Positions 31,831 through 40,626 of a DNA stretch of 48,794 nucleotides are shown piece by piece. Within the stretch, counting starts at the first letter, position 1. Each line of letters starts with the position of its first letter. The notes under the pieces are model-generated. The model was not told where the DNA came from and made no database searches. It was given only the letters and a program-made list of their open reading frames with translations. This DNA comes from Roseimaritima sediminicola (GTDB lineage: Bacteria > Planctomycetota > Planctomycetia > Pirellulales > Pirellulaceae). The DNA is taken from the NCBI RefSeq assembly GCF_009618275.1, contig NZ_WIAD01000045.1, positions 1-48,794 on the forward strand, in the 5' to 3' direction. Both the position numbers and the translations under genes were made by a program.

Positions 31831-33969
31831 CTATAGCTTAGGAAGCGGACGTTTGGGAGCCCGTTTCAGCATTCTTTTTTGATCGTCCTGGGGTGGGTTG
31901 TTGTTATTGTTATTATTGTTGTTACCGGCCGGCCGCGGCGGGTCCAGGTCCGTGTACTGCTCGACCCATTTCCAGCCGATCGGCGTGGCCAGTTCTTCCT
32001 TGGCCAGCAGGGCCCAGGGCGTGCCCTCGTGCTCGTCGGCGACGCGGCGGAGCAGTTCGGTCGCCTTTTCGGCTTCGCGTTGCCATTTGCTGCCCACGCT
32101 GATCTCCGCGGCGGGCTCCAGTTTCCAGGTGTTGTTCTTTTCATTTTCGAAGCCGATGCCGCGTTTGGCTTTGGCCAGCATGGCATTGTAGGTTTCGGTC
32201 CGCACCTTCAACGCCAGCACGCGGCCGAGTGCCAAGTCGTAGCCGGCTTGCCAGCGAGGGCTGGTTTCCTCTTCGCGGGCCGCTTCGCCTTGCAGCAGGA
32301 CTTCGGCCATCGCGGCCAAGCGGGGCTCCAGCCGTGCGGCGTCGCGCTGGGCATTGCTCAGTTCGCCGACGAGGGCCGCCTCGCTGCGTTTGACAAACCG
32401 CGTTCGCGGCCGGTCCAGCCCCTCCACGCCTGGCATCTGTGCCGCTTTGATCAGGGCCTGCCGCAGGGGGCTGGCCTTGACCATTCGCATGTAGTCCTCG
32501 GGCGAGACGTAATCGGGCCGGTACGGGGCCATTTTGACGGGGTCGAAGAAGTATTCCAGATTGGCCGAAAAGGCTTCGATTTCGCCGCGCCGAACCCGCC
32601 GGTTGACGTTTCGGTTGGGATGGACGGTGAAATAGATGCCGCCGGTTTCGTAGCACAATCGCGTCAGGGCATAGGGACCAAAGCCGCTGTCGAGGACCGG
32701 TTCGGCCCCGTAGTCGCCGGTGAAACCGATGCGTACCCGTTCGGGCATGACCGTCTCGGGACCCTGGTCAACCTCTGCCCACTGCGGAGACTGGTCGTAC
32801 TTGGGGTCGGGGTCGACGTATTTGACGTAGGTGGTTTCCCGGCCGAAGGGGGCCGGAACGCCGATCACGTACACCGGCATCCCGTACCGGCGACAGATTT
32901 CCACGGTGGGCTCCAGGCCCGTCTGGTAATCATCGCCGCGTTCGTCGGTGACCACGACCAGCATCACGTTTCGCTGCGGACCGAAACCCAGGCGGTGTCG
33001 CCGCATGCCCTTGTATTCTTTGGCGGCCAGGTACACGGCGGAAAACACCTGTTCGACGCCCGACGAATCGACCTCGATGTTGTCGACCGTATCCTTGATG
33101 GCCTGCAGGTCGGCGATCGGTTCTTCGGTCAACAACTCGACCGACTCGCCGAACCCGATGATGCTGGTCAGCAATTGTTCTTCGTGAGGGTTGCTCCGCT
33201 GGAACGCGTCGGAGCCGCTCTTTTGGACGATCTGCAGTTCTTCGTAGATGCGGTCAAAGCGGTCGCGGATTTCCTGTCGTTGGCGGTGCAGGGAGCCGCT
33301 CTTGTCGAACAGCCACACGACCAACGTGGGCCGTTCCTCCATCGATTGCAGGATTTCCCAGGTCAGCCGATCCACGGCGCCGGCGGCGCCCAACGCCCCC
33401 ACGCCGGTCTTGCCCCGCTGTTCTTTCAGCCGATCGACCGGAGCGACAGCCTGTTGAAACATCTCATTGATGTTGACCGTGCTGATCTCGCTGGTCTGCA
33501 GCTCGACCGGCTGCGGGATCTCGGCGACTTCCGCAAACATCTCCGCCGAAGCCTCGGCCATCTCGCTCTCGGCCTCACTGTTCGCTCCGACCTTCTCGTG
33601 CGGAACATCGCTGTAGGTGATGTCCTCGATCCGTTCGATCGTCTCCTGTTCGTACTCCGGTGGTGGGCTGACCAGGACCACCGCCGGCGGCTTGTCCTCG
33701 ATCAGTACCGGCATCATCGCCAGGGTCAGCAGGATCGCCATGTGGGCGACCAGGCTGGCAACGAACGCTACCGATTCGTCGTTGAACCAGTCCTCCTCCT
33801 CGACTTCGAAATCGTCCGCTTCTTCCCACTGCTGTTCAATAGCTTCGAACTCCGAACCCGGCACCGCTCGCTCGGCCGCAGCGGGACCATGAGCCGCCGT
33901 TGCGGTGGGCTCCGAGGGAACCACCGCCGAGGAAATCGCTTCGGAATTCGGAATGCTATCTGTGGACAT
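31831..33969 (-). CDS. Membrane-anchored von Willebrand factor A domain protein
   Basis: VWA domains bind protein partners through a metal site; no partner can be assigned here. The 712-residue product has an acidic N-terminus (about 40-65, EEADDFEVEEEDWFNDES), one membrane helix (about 66-90) and a Glu-rich stretch (about 105-165). The VWA domain starts near residue 214 with the metal-site motif DKSGS (D222, S224, S226). It continues through VMLVVVTDERGDDYQTG and a strand-rich part (YVIGVPAPFGRETTYVKYVD). The C-terminal ~250 residues are mainly helical, and just before the end there is a run of nine Asn followed by PPQDDQKR. The gene is alone on its strand, and no good ribosome site is seen. 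Similar proteins are common in planctomycetes and usually annotated only as VWA or hypothetical. Confidence 0.85.
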   Translation of the reverse strand: MSTDSIPNSEAISSAVVPSEPTATAAHGPAAAERAVPGSEFEAIEQQWEEADDFEVEEEDWFNDESVAFVASLVAHMAILLTLAMMPVLIEDKPPAVVLVSPPPEYEQETIERIEDITYSDVPHEKVGANSEAESEMAEASAEMFAEVAEIPQPVELQTSEISTVNINEMFQQAVAPVDRLKEQRGKTGVGALGAAGAVDRLTWEILQSMEERPTLVVWLFDKSGSLHRQRQEIRDRFDRIYEELQIVQKSGSDAFQRSNPHEEQLLTSIIGFGESVELLTEEPIADLQAIKDTVDNIEVDSSGVEQVFSAVYLAAKEYKGMRRHRLGFGPQRNVMLVVVTDERGDDYQTGLEPTVEICRRYGMPVYVIGVPAPFGRETTYVKYVDPDPKYDQSPQWAEVDQGPETVMPERVRIGFTGDYGAEPVLDSGFGPYALTRLCYETGGIYFTVHPNRNVNRRVRRGEIEAFSANLEYFFDPVKMAPYRPDYVSPEDYMRMVKASPLRQALIKAAQMPGVEGLDRPRTRFVKRSEAALVGELSNAQRDAARLEPRLAAMAEVLLQGEAAREEETSPRWQAGYDLALGRVLALKVRTETYNAMLAKAKRGIGFENEKNNTWKLEPAAEISVGSKWQREAEKATELLRRVADEHEGTPWALLAKEELATPIGWKWVEQYTDLDPPRPAGNNNNNNNNNPPQDDQKRMLKRAPKRPLPKL

Positions 33970-34033
33970 TCAATTGACTCGGAGGCGATTGTGAGCAAGG
34001 GAAAAGGGATTGGCGCGCGGGTTCCGGTAGGCT

Positions 34034-34130
34034 CGCCCAAGGACCCGCCGGGCTGGCCCAGTGCACCCGCCGGGTTTGCCCAGTGCACCCGCCGGGGTTG
34101 CCCAGTGCACCGGGTGGGCTGGCCCAGGAA
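34034..34130. repeat. 22-base tandem repeats upstream of the VWA gene
   Basis: The anchor GCCCA recurs at 34056, 34078, 34100 and 34122, a strict 22-base period. Units contain GCCCAGTGCACCCGCCGGG with the palindrome GTGCAC; the last unit is altered. The array lies 60-160 bases upstream of the VWA start, so it falls in that gene's leader or promoter. The rest of the 393-base divergent gap (33970-34362) between the VWA and phosphatase genes shows no gene. Confidence 0.85.
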
Positions 34131-34362
34131 CGGACCACCGGTTCCATGACGACCGGCCCCAACTAGACAGTGTGGCCGATCACCCTCTAAATTTCAAATC
34201 TTTCCCGGTTCCGCTGCGCCAGTCGCTGGTGTTTGAACGCTTCAAACATCGCTCTGTACCCAAGATTGCAGGGAGGCAGCGGCGAGATGGATGGACGCTT
34301 GTTCACGGGAATTGGCTGGTTGCTGTTCCCCTCCTGTCAGTTCTCCTGCCCCGTAGGACCTT

Positions 34363-35022
34363 ATGCCCGGACGGACGATCGCGATCGGCGACATCCACGG
34401 ATGTTCCCTTGCCCTGAACGCTCTGCTGGATGCCATCGCTCCGGCTGCGGAGGATACGATTGTTGCGTTGGGGGATTATATCGATCGCGGCCCCGATTCG
34501 CGGGGGGTGGTCGACACCTTGTTGCGGCTGGCGGAGCACTGCCGCGTGGTTGCCTTGTGCGGCAACCACGAGGAAATGATGCTGTCGGTGCTGGACAACA
34601 CGATGTCCTACAGCGGGTGGCTGCGCTACGGCGGCGTCGAAACGCTCGACAGCTACGGGTTCGCCGGCGATCTGGACGTGATCCCGGCGGCGCATCGCGA
34701 GTTTTTCGACAATCTCGAGGACAGCTACGAAACGGCCACGCATTTCTTTGCCCATGCGGCCTACGACCCGGGTTATCCACTGGAGCAGCAGTCGCCGGAG
34801 GTTCTGCGTTGGCATTCGCTGCGGGAATCGGTTCCGCCGCCGCACCCCTCAGGCAAGATTGCCGTGGTCGGACACACGGCCCAAAAGGACGGCGAGATTC
34901 TGGACCTGGGCCATCTTATCTGCATCGACACGTACTGCTACGGCGGCGCGTGGCTGACGGCCTTGGATGTCGGCAACGGCGTCCTTTGGCAAGCGGACCA
35001 GCGGGGCGTGCTGCGGTCCTAA
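34363..35022 (+). CDS. PPP-family metallophosphatase (serine/threonine phosphatase-like)
   Basis: The product is 219 residues and has the metal-binding signature motifs of the phosphoprotein phosphatase family in order: GDIHG (residues 9-13), GDYIDRGPDS (about 38-47) and GNHEE (about 69-73). The later histidines are in HFFAHAAYDPG and VGHTAQKDG. Length and motifs fit the small bacterial PPP group that includes phage lambda phosphatase, PrpA/PrpE and the Ap4A hydrolases; the substrate (phosphoprotein or dinucleotide) cannot be told from the sequence. No signal peptide is present. It is a single gene, 51 bases before tRNA-Ala. Confidence 0.9.
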   Translation: MPGRTIAIGDIHGCSLALNALLDAIAPAAEDTIVALGDYIDRGPDSRGVVDTLLRLAEHCRVVALCGNHEEMMLSVLDNTMSYSGWLRYGGVETLDSYGFAGDLDVIPAAHREFFDNLEDSYETATHFFAHAAYDPGYPLEQQSPEVLRWHSLRESVPPPHPSGKIAVVGHTAQKDGEILDLGHLICIDTYCYGGAWLTALDVGNGVLWQADQRGVLRS

Positions 35023-35073
35023 ACCGCTTTCCTCGGCGGCGTCGGTCGATTATCCTGGAGAGCACCAACCGAT

Positions 35074-35146
35074 GGGGTTGTAGCTCAGCTGGGAGAGCGC
35101 TGCGTTCGCAATGCAGAGGTCGGGAGTTCGAATCTCCTCAACTCCA
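35074..35146 (+). tRNA. tRNA-Ala (anticodon CGC)
   Basis: The cloverleaf is clear: acceptor GGGGTTG/CAACTCC, D arm GCTC-AGCTGGGA-GAGC, anticodon stem CTGCG/TGCAG with loop TTCGCAA (anticodon CGC, reading GCG), and T arm GGGAG-TTCGAAT-CTCCT. The discriminator is A. The third acceptor pair is G3:U70, the main identity element for alanine, which supports the assignment. No CCA is encoded. Confidence 0.97.
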
Positions 35147-35169
35147 CTCCGTCCCCCCCTTTCCTCCCG

Positions 35170-35252
35170 TAGCGGAACTCGCCAGAGTTTGGATCGCGTG
35201 GCGGAACTCGCCAGAGTTTGGATTGCGTGGCGGAACTCGCCAGAGTTGGCGG
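35170..35252. repeat. Three tandem 29-base hairpin repeats
   Basis: Units starting GCGGAACTCGCCAGAGTT lie at 35172, 35201 and 35230, a 29-base period; the third is shortened. Each contains the inverted repeat AACTC-GCCA-GAGTT. On the opposite strand the unit reads CCAAACTCTGGCGAGTTCCG, closely related to the repeats at 41965-42027. They follow tRNA-Ala directly. Confidence 0.93.
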
Positions 35253-35394
35253 TTCGCGTCTTGATCCATTCCGACCGCTGGCCGCCCGAACTCTTGCTTT
35301 TTCTTTGCAGTCCGTCCCGGCGTCCACGAACGATCTCCCGGCGTCCACGAAAAGATCGCGGATCGGCGGTGAACAAAATTAACAGTAAATTTGC

Positions 35395-35423
35395 TTGCGA
35401 TCGGTTGCGGGAGCTCTTACTAT
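35395..35423 (+). promoter_or_regulatory. Candidate promoter of the pseudopilin-cytochrome operon
   Basis: TTGCGA (35395-35400) and TACTAT (35418-35423) are separated by 17 bases, a fair sigma-70-like pair (four of six matches each). It lies about 120 bases before the pseudopilin start. Within 35253-35542 the only other structure is a short direct repeat of CCCGGCGTCCACGAA (near 35312 and 35338). No gene is seen in that interval. Use of this promoter is inference. Confidence 0.35.
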
Positions 35424-35542
35424 GCGACCGTTTGGGGGGCGTATGGCCCCTTTGACGTTGCAGGATGCGCTTATTAGCCGGCATGGATTGCTGGGGTGTT
35501 CACTGCTTGTCGTTTACTTCTTGTGTTTTTATGGGTGATGTC

Positions 35543-36634
35543 ATGATGTTTCGGGAGAGAGAATCACGGTGCAGGGGGGCAGGCCGCCGGTCTGCTTTCA
35601 CACTGGTGGAATTGTTGGTCGTGATCGCGATCATCGGCGTGCTGGTAGGGTTGTTGCTGCCTGCGGTCCAGTCGGCTCGCGAGGCGGCTCGGCGGATGAA
35701 GTGCCAGAACAATATGAAGCAGTTGGGTTTGGCGATGCAGAACCACATGGATGTCCATGGTTCGTTTCCGCCGGGATACGTTTGCTATGACGAATCGGGA
35801 AATCGCTACAAAACCGGTGGTTGGCAGCACGGTCAGAATGAATTGGGCTGGCACTGGTTGGCACTGTTGTTTCCGTACATGGAACAAGGCGCCATGTGGG
35901 AACGCGTCAAGGAGTGCGAGCAGCGGCGGACCAACAGTCACACCCAGAACCCCTGCGACGACTGCGAGTACCACGGTCCTCATCATACCGGTCGCGACCA
36001 GTTGGGAGAGTTTGTGAGTTGTCCGACGGCGACGAACACGGACGTCCAGTTCAGCGACGGCAGTTATGGTCTGGAGGCTTTGGCCAAGGGCAACAACTAT
36101 GCGGCCTGCTGGGGATCGGGGAACATGCTGTCCTGGGAATCCAATCAGACCCTGGGCGCCTTCGGAACCTATTACACCCATCAGAACAAGATCGTGCGAA
36201 GTCTGGGTGGCAGCGGGGACCGCTTTCAGAACAAAAACGGCATGGGCGCTCAAGATTTCATCGACGGGATGAGCAACACGATGGCGCTCAGCGAGATTCT
36301 GTCGACCAGTACCCGACGCGATATTCGCGGAGTCTGGATGTCGCCGGCGATGGGCGGCACCATTTTCTCGGCTTTCCTTGGTCCGAATTCGCCCGAAAAT
36401 GACGTGATTGCGGCTTGCGATGAGAACTATTCTACCGGGGCCGGACCGAATATGGTGTGTACCGAGGAACGGAGCACCCCCGATGTTTATGCGGCGGCCC
36501 GGAGTCTACATCCCGGGGGAGTCAATACGTTGAGGGCGGACGGGTCCGTGCACTTTGTTTCCGAAACGGTGGACCGAGTAAACGTCTGGCAAGCCTTGGC
36601 GACGGCCCAAGGCGGAGAGGTTGTATCTGAGTAA
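35543..36634 (+). CDS. DUF1559 type II secretion-like pseudopilin
   Basis: DUF1559 proteins are the large, planctomycete-expanded pseudopilins with a prepilin-type leader. The product begins MMFRERESRCRGAGRRSA and then the methylation/cleavage segment FTLVELLVVIAIIGVLVGLL, giving a basic leader and one membrane helix. The C-terminal half holds the family block SLHPGGVNTLRADGSVHF. From this ATG the length is 363 residues, normal for the family. The start is chosen because GGTGA lies four bases upstream; an in-frame ATG at 35531 or an earlier one at 35465 cannot be excluded. Prepilin peptidase would cleave before Phe. It heads a packed operon with a lipoprotein and a multihaem cytochrome. Confidence 0.93.
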   Translation: MMFRERESRCRGAGRRSAFTLVELLVVIAIIGVLVGLLLPAVQSAREAARRMKCQNNMKQLGLAMQNHMDVHGSFPPGYVCYDESGNRYKTGGWQHGQNELGWHWLALLFPYMEQGAMWERVKECEQRRTNSHTQNPCDDCEYHGPHHTGRDQLGEFVSCPTATNTDVQFSDGSYGLEALAKGNNYAACWGSGNMLSWESNQTLGAFGTYYTHQNKIVRSLGGSGDRFQNKNGMGAQDFIDGMSNTMALSEILSTSTRRDIRGVWMSPAMGGTIFSAFLGPNSPENDVIAACDENYSTGAGPNMVCTEERSTPDVYAAARSLHPGGVNTLRADGSVHFVSETVDRVNVWQALATAQGGEVVSE

Positions 36635-36645
36635 TGGGAGTTTCG

Positions 36646-37056
36646 ATGTTGAAGAAAGTTAGCGGATTGCTGGTCGTTTCGATCCCGTTGTTGGGGATGG
36701 TTCTAGGCTGCGGTGGCGGAAGTGCCGCGGTCTCCACCCTGGAACAGGACGCGTATGCCCAAGTCGAAGGCTTGGGCGACGCCGCCGGCGATCCGGCGAT
36801 GTTCGAGGACGCCTTTGTGTCGGGAGCGGCACCGGAAAACCGGGACGATTATGCGGCTCGAGGTTTCCAGGTGGTCGGCGATCCGGCGATCGATGGCGAG
36901 GTCGCGACGCTGCAGGTCGAGATCTTTGGCGGTGTCCATGAAACCGGCGGCGGGGATCGTGCCAAAGAAGGGCAGGACACCGGCCCCGTAGAGCAGACCT
37001 GGACCCTGCAGCGCGTCGGTGATACCTGGAAGATCAAAGACGCACCGTTGGGTTAA
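36646..37056 (+). CDS. Small predicted lipoprotein
   Basis: The 136-residue product starts MLKKVSGLLVVSIPLLGMV and has a lipobox ending VLGC, so it is probably lipid-anchored at about Cys22. The rest (about 115 residues) is a small acidic soluble domain ending QTWTLQRVGDTWKIKDAPLG. That end pattern resembles small NTF2-like or PepSY-like secreted domains, but no family is certain. GGGAG lies five bases before this ATG; an alternative ATG at 36634 overlaps the pseudopilin stop as TAATG. Small lipoproteins of this kind often follow DUF1559 genes in planctomycetes. Function unknown. Confidence 0.82.
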   Translation: MLKKVSGLLVVSIPLLGMVLGCGGGSAAVSTLEQDAYAQVEGLGDAAGDPAMFEDAFVSGAAPENRDDYAARGFQVVGDPAIDGEVATLQVEIFGGVHETGGGDRAKEGQDTGPVEQTWTLQRVGDTWKIKDAPLG

Positions 37057-37058
37057 TC

Positions 37059-38234
37059 TTGATTAATCCGGTTCGTATTGCCATTCCCATCGCCGTCGTC
37101 ATTTTGTTGGCGGCGGCGATGATTTATTTGACCGGTGGTTGGGATGGAACCGGTGGCTGGAGCGGGGTCGAAGGCGAGGCCTCGACCGGAGAAGAACCGT
37201 CGGCTCGAAGACGTGCCTCGGCACCGCCCCAGGATCCCCAGGTGGCAGCCTGGAAGTCATTGGTCGCAAAGAATTTTGCTGGTGATGCCGCCTGTGCCAG
37301 CTGTCATGCCGAGCAGGCCGAGGCGCACCGGCGCAGTGGACATTCCCATACCTTGGTCCCGATGCACCAGTCGCAGTGGGCGAAAGCATTGTTGGAATCG
37401 GCGGTTTACAAGGACCCGCGACGGAAGCAAACGTTTCAGTTCCAGGGGGATGACAAGCAGTTCGTGGTTCGCGACATCAGCCAACCGGCGACGCCGGCGA
37501 TGCCCGTCACTTGGCTGCTCGGCTCGGGGGCTCATGCCCAGACCCCGATCTGGGTCGATGAAGCCTCACAGCGCGGCGTGGAAATGCGCTGGTCCTACTT
37601 GGCGCCCATCGAAGGCATTGGTCTGACCCCCGACCACGACCGCTTTGATGACTATCCCGAAGGGTCGGTCGAATGTTATGGGCGACCGCTCGATCATGCC
37701 GACGTCCGTGCTTGTTTGGGCTGTCATGCCACGGTGACGCCCCCGCCGAATCTGCCGATTGGTGAGGATTTGATCGTCCCCAACGTCGGTTGTGAACGCT
37801 GTCATGGTCCACGCAAACAACATGTTGTGCTGGCCGAGCAGGGGTTGGCCGAACAGGCAAAGCCGCTGGTGCCGCTGGACGATCCGCAGGCGGCCATGGA
37901 GGTTTGTGTGCAGTGCCACCGCGATGCCGATTCGGTTTCGCCGACCGCCACCGCCGAGGAGCTGGTTCGGTTTCAGCCCTACGGTTTAAAGCGGAGCCGA
38001 TGCTTTACCGAGTCGGACGGGCGGATGAGTTGTTCCACCTGCCACGACCCCCATGATGCGGTCGCCACCGACCGCAGCGCGTACATCGCCCGCTGCCAAC
38101 AATGTCATCAACCGAACAGCCCCGGCGACTGCCCCCAATCGCCCGCCGGCGATTGCATCGAGTGTCACATGCCTGCCGTGCCGTGGACGGCGGGAATCGA
38201 GTTCCACGATCATTGGATTCGGTCCCCTGAATAG
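37059..38234 (+). CDS. Membrane-anchored seven-haem cytochrome c
   Basis: The 391-residue product has an N-terminal membrane anchor (about 4-25, INPVRIAIPIAVVILLAAAM), a Gly/Ser-rich linker and seven CxxCH haem motifs at about residues 79, 219, 245, 283, 325, 346 and 366. Extra histidines (for example H96 and the FHDHWIR near the end) could serve as distal ligands. The pattern fits periplasmic multihaem electron-transfer proteins common in planctomycetes; no catalytic subgroup such as NrfA or HAO can be assigned. A TTG start two bases after the lipoprotein stop is used because it keeps the whole anchor; the first ATG would cut into it. It requires cytochrome c maturation proteins encoded elsewhere. 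The gene may overlap the 5' part of the next frame. Confidence 0.9.
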   Translation: MINPVRIAIPIAVVILLAAAMIYLTGGWDGTGGWSGVEGEASTGEEPSARRRASAPPQDPQVAAWKSLVAKNFAGDAACASCHAEQAEAHRRSGHSHTLVPMHQSQWAKALLESAVYKDPRRKQTFQFQGDDKQFVVRDISQPATPAMPVTWLLGSGAHAQTPIWVDEASQRGVEMRWSYLAPIEGIGLTPDHDRFDDYPEGSVECYGRPLDHADVRACLGCHATVTPPPNLPIGEDLIVPNVGCERCHGPRKQHVVLAEQGLAEQAKPLVPLDDPQAAMEVCVQCHRDADSVSPTATAEELVRFQPYGLKRSRCFTESDGRMSCSTCHDPHDAVATDRSAYIARCQQCHQPNSPGDCPQSPAGDCIECHMPAVPWTAGIEFHDHWIRSPE

Positions 38235-38331
38235 TCCTGCTCAACTCGCACCGCCGCCGTCCGCGGCGAGTCCCCAACCGCAAACCGCGGCGAGCGCACG
38301 ATCGCTGACCGCGGCGAACCGGCACGGGTAC

Positions 38332-39291
38332 TTGTTTTCGCCGGCGGTCGATTTGTTGTTCATCGCCAACCTGTTTTGGCCGCTGCTGCTGTTGGTCGAT
38401 TTTGCCGGGGGGATCACCGCCCACGAAAATCTGTTGTTCTGGCAGATCTATTTCATCACCGCACCGCATCGCTGGATCACTCTGCTGTTGGTGGCCGCCG
38501 AGCACGACAAGTATGTGGGGCGGCGTCGAACCTTTGTGGGGTTCGCCATCGCCGTGATCGGGATCTGTTTGTGCGTGCAGTTTGGGACCGGTTCGCTGCT
38601 CTGTTTGGGAGTGGTCGATTACATCTGGAACGCGTGGCATTTCTCCTCCCAGCACCACGGTATTTTTCGCATCTACGAGCGGAAGGCGAATTGTTCTAGC
38701 GCCGCGGCGGGACTGCGAATCGAGAAGATTTTCTTTCGCTTGTTCATGCTTTACACCATCGCTCGCGTCGCGGGCTGGGGATGGCGGGACGGGGCCTTTG
38801 GCGGTCACCAGATCGCCACTTGGTTCGATGGAGCCGTGTTGTTGGTTCCGCTGTTCTTTGTCCTGAGGCAGTGGGGGCGCTGGTGGCGCCAGCCCTCGAC
38901 CGGTTTCCCTTCGGTGGCCTACCTGAGCAGTGTGATGATTCTGTTCGTGGCGATGTTGGCTGCGTGCCGCTATGAGAACAATTCTTTGGTGCTTCAGTTG
39001 GCCCTCGCGTCGGCCGTTTTTCACTCTTTGGAATACATGTCCATCGTGACCTGGGCGGTCCAGAAGTCGAAGTCGACGACCAAATTGTTCGCTTCGATGG
39101 CGCGGACCTGGTTGTTGTTTCTGGTCATCTTTGTGCTGGTGATTGGGGCGGGCAATTACTTGCTTTCCAAGGGCTGGTTCGAATTATGGGTGACTATCAA
39201 TTTGATGGTCGCATTCATGCACTACGGTTTTGACGGGATGATCTGGAAATCTCCAAAACCCAAAGCCGCCGCCGCTGTGGAGCCCGCATGA
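38332..39291 (+). CDS. Histidine-rich polytopic membrane protein
   Basis: I do not recognise a named family. The frame is open from 38053, but that part overlaps the cytochrome gene and looks non-coding, so a TTG at 38332 (before FSPAVDLLFIANLFWPLLLL) is used; the start is uncertain. The 319-residue product has about seven to eight hydrophobic segments. Histidines cluster near membrane edges: APHRWITLLLVAAEHDKY, WHFSSQHHGIFRIYERK, FHSLEY and FMHYGFDGMIWK. Such patterns can bind metals or haem, but that is speculation. The final ATGA overlaps the start of the next gene. The place after a cytochrome suggests a role in membrane electron transfer or in the same pathway. Confidence 0.78.
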   Translation: MFSPAVDLLFIANLFWPLLLLVDFAGGITAHENLLFWQIYFITAPHRWITLLLVAAEHDKYVGRRRTFVGFAIAVIGICLCVQFGTGSLLCLGVVDYIWNAWHFSSQHHGIFRIYERKANCSSAAAGLRIEKIFFRLFMLYTIARVAGWGWRDGAFGGHQIATWFDGAVLLVPLFFVLRQWGRWWRQPSTGFPSVAYLSSVMILFVAMLAACRYENNSLVLQLALASAVFHSLEYMSIVTWAVQKSKSTTKLFASMARTWLLFLVIFVLVIGAGNYLLSKGWFELWVTINLMVAFMHYGFDGMIWKSPKPKAAAAVEPA

Positions 39292-40601
39292 ACCGTAACC
39301 GAAAACGGCCGTCGAAAACGGCACCACGGGAGGCGGCCCCAAAGGAGGCGGCACGGAATGAGGCGGCACGGAATGAGGCGGCACGGAATGAGGCGGCACG
39401 GAATGCGGCGACGTTGGACGGTCCGTATTCCCGGCTTCGCGTTTGGCTGTCCGGCTTGGGGCTCGTCCTGGGCGTCCTGCTGGTGTTCGCCGCGATCCTC
39501 AGCCTGCGCTCCGGTTCCGGGGCGGCCGTGCGGTTGTTCGGGCGGCTGGACGTGGTTGCGTGTGCGCTGTTTGCGGTCCTGCCCAGCGCGCTGCGGCTGG
39601 TGGCGCGGGCGGCGACGATTCCGGCTGCGCTGCGAGCGCTATTGGTATTGGTCTGCGCGGTGGTGGCTTGGGTGGTCTATCAAGGCGTCCTGTTTCAGAT
39701 CGAAGCCGGGATCGCTTCGCGAGCGACCTGGCCTTGGATCGTGGTGGTGGCTTGGTTTTCGATGGCGGCAGTCGGTTTGGCGGCCGTCTGGCGAACCTTG
39801 CTTCTAACTGGATCTGGCGATCGCCGTTGGGGTTGGGATGTCGCTTTCCTGGTGATGGCGTTTTGTCTTCCCGCACTCTACGTCGATAGCGTTTCCACCG
39901 GGCTGAAGACACAGCTGAATCGCTCGCTGCAGGACCAGCGGATTTTGCGGGGACTGGGCCAGGCCGAACAGCTCATGCAGTTGCAGCCGCACTGGGAGGT
40001 GCACGGCGTGCCGCTGGCCAGACTGAAGACCGATCTCGAGGAAGCGACCGGTCAACTGTTGGCCGAGGCGAGGCGTCCGTTGAGTCCGGCGGCACCGACG
40101 GGGCAGCGCGGTGGCCGGGTGGCGGTCCTGCTGCAGTTGGAACGGCCCGAGGAGGCGCTACGGGTGCTGCAGCCGTTGCTGGACGGCGAACATTTTCACC
40201 CGATTGCCTTGGATTACCAGGGACTTTGTTATCAACGGATGGAACAGTACCCGGAAAGCCTCGAGGCCTATCAAGCCTCTGCCGATTACTGGAAGGACCA
40301 GCCCGAACAACCGCAGCAGGTCGCGGGGTTGAGCAGCGCATTAAAAGGAATCGCCTTTGCCTCCCGCCAACTGGGAATGAAACGGGCCGAGGAACAGGCC
40401 TATTCGGAATTGGTCCAGCGCTATCCCACCGGACCGCACCATATGTTGTTGGCAAAATGTTATCAGGAGCATCAAAAAGGTGCGCTGGCCGCCAAGCACG
40501 CCAAGCTAGCCAAAGCGCAGGATCCGCAGCTGGCCGCGCAGGCCGATAAAATGCTGGCCTCCATGGCGGTGCACGATTTTGGTTGCTTTCAAGTCCAGTA
40601 G
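39288..40601 (+). CDS. Membrane protein with C-terminal TPR-like region
   Basis: The 437-residue product starts inside the preceding gene (ATGA overlap). Its N-terminus is a charged repeat of EAARN units coded by four 15-base repeats. Residues about 48-210 hold four to five membrane helices, and the C-terminal half (about 225-437) is helical with TPR-like repeats, for example [23 protein letters not shown]. TPRs typically hold protein partners. No enzyme motif is seen. The coupling to the histidine-rich membrane protein suggests that the two form a complex. The next gene starts 25 bases downstream. Confidence 0.82.
   Translation: MNRNRKRPSKTAPREAAPKEAARNEAARNEAARNEAARNAATLDGPYSRLRVWLSGLGLVLGVLLVFAAILSLRSGSGAAVRLFGRLDVVACALFAVLPSALRLVARAATIPAALRALLVLVCAVVAWVVYQGVLFQIEAGIASRATWPWIVVVAWFSMAAVGLAAVWRTLLLTGSGDRRWGWDVAFLVMAFCLPALYVDSVSTGLKTQLNRSLQDQRILRGLGQAEQLMQLQPHWEVHGVPLARLKTDLEEATGQLLAEARRPLSPAAPTGQRGGRVAVLLQLERPEEALRVLQPLLDGEHFHPIALDYQGLCYQRMEQYPESLEAYQASADYWKDQPEQPQQVAGLSSALKGIAFASRQLGMKRAEEQAYSELVQRYPTGPHHMLLAKCYQEHQKGALAAKHAKLAKAQDPQLAAQADKMLASMAVHDFGCFQVQ
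39346..39405. repeat. Four in-frame 15-base repeats
   Basis: Four identical units of AGGCGGCACGGAATG run head to tail at 39346, 39361, 39376 and 39391 within the 5' end of the TPR-like gene, coding for EAARN repeats. The exact identity of the copies suggests recent expansion. Changes in copy number would keep the frame. Confidence 0.97.
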
Positions 40602-40626
40602 ACCGTCCTCCAACAGAGAACACAGC

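Noticed and set aside
34233-35264. A 343-codon plus-strand frame overlapping the phosphatase and tRNA-Ala
   Set aside because: It reads through a clear tRNA gene and a phosphatase with all signature motifs in another frame.
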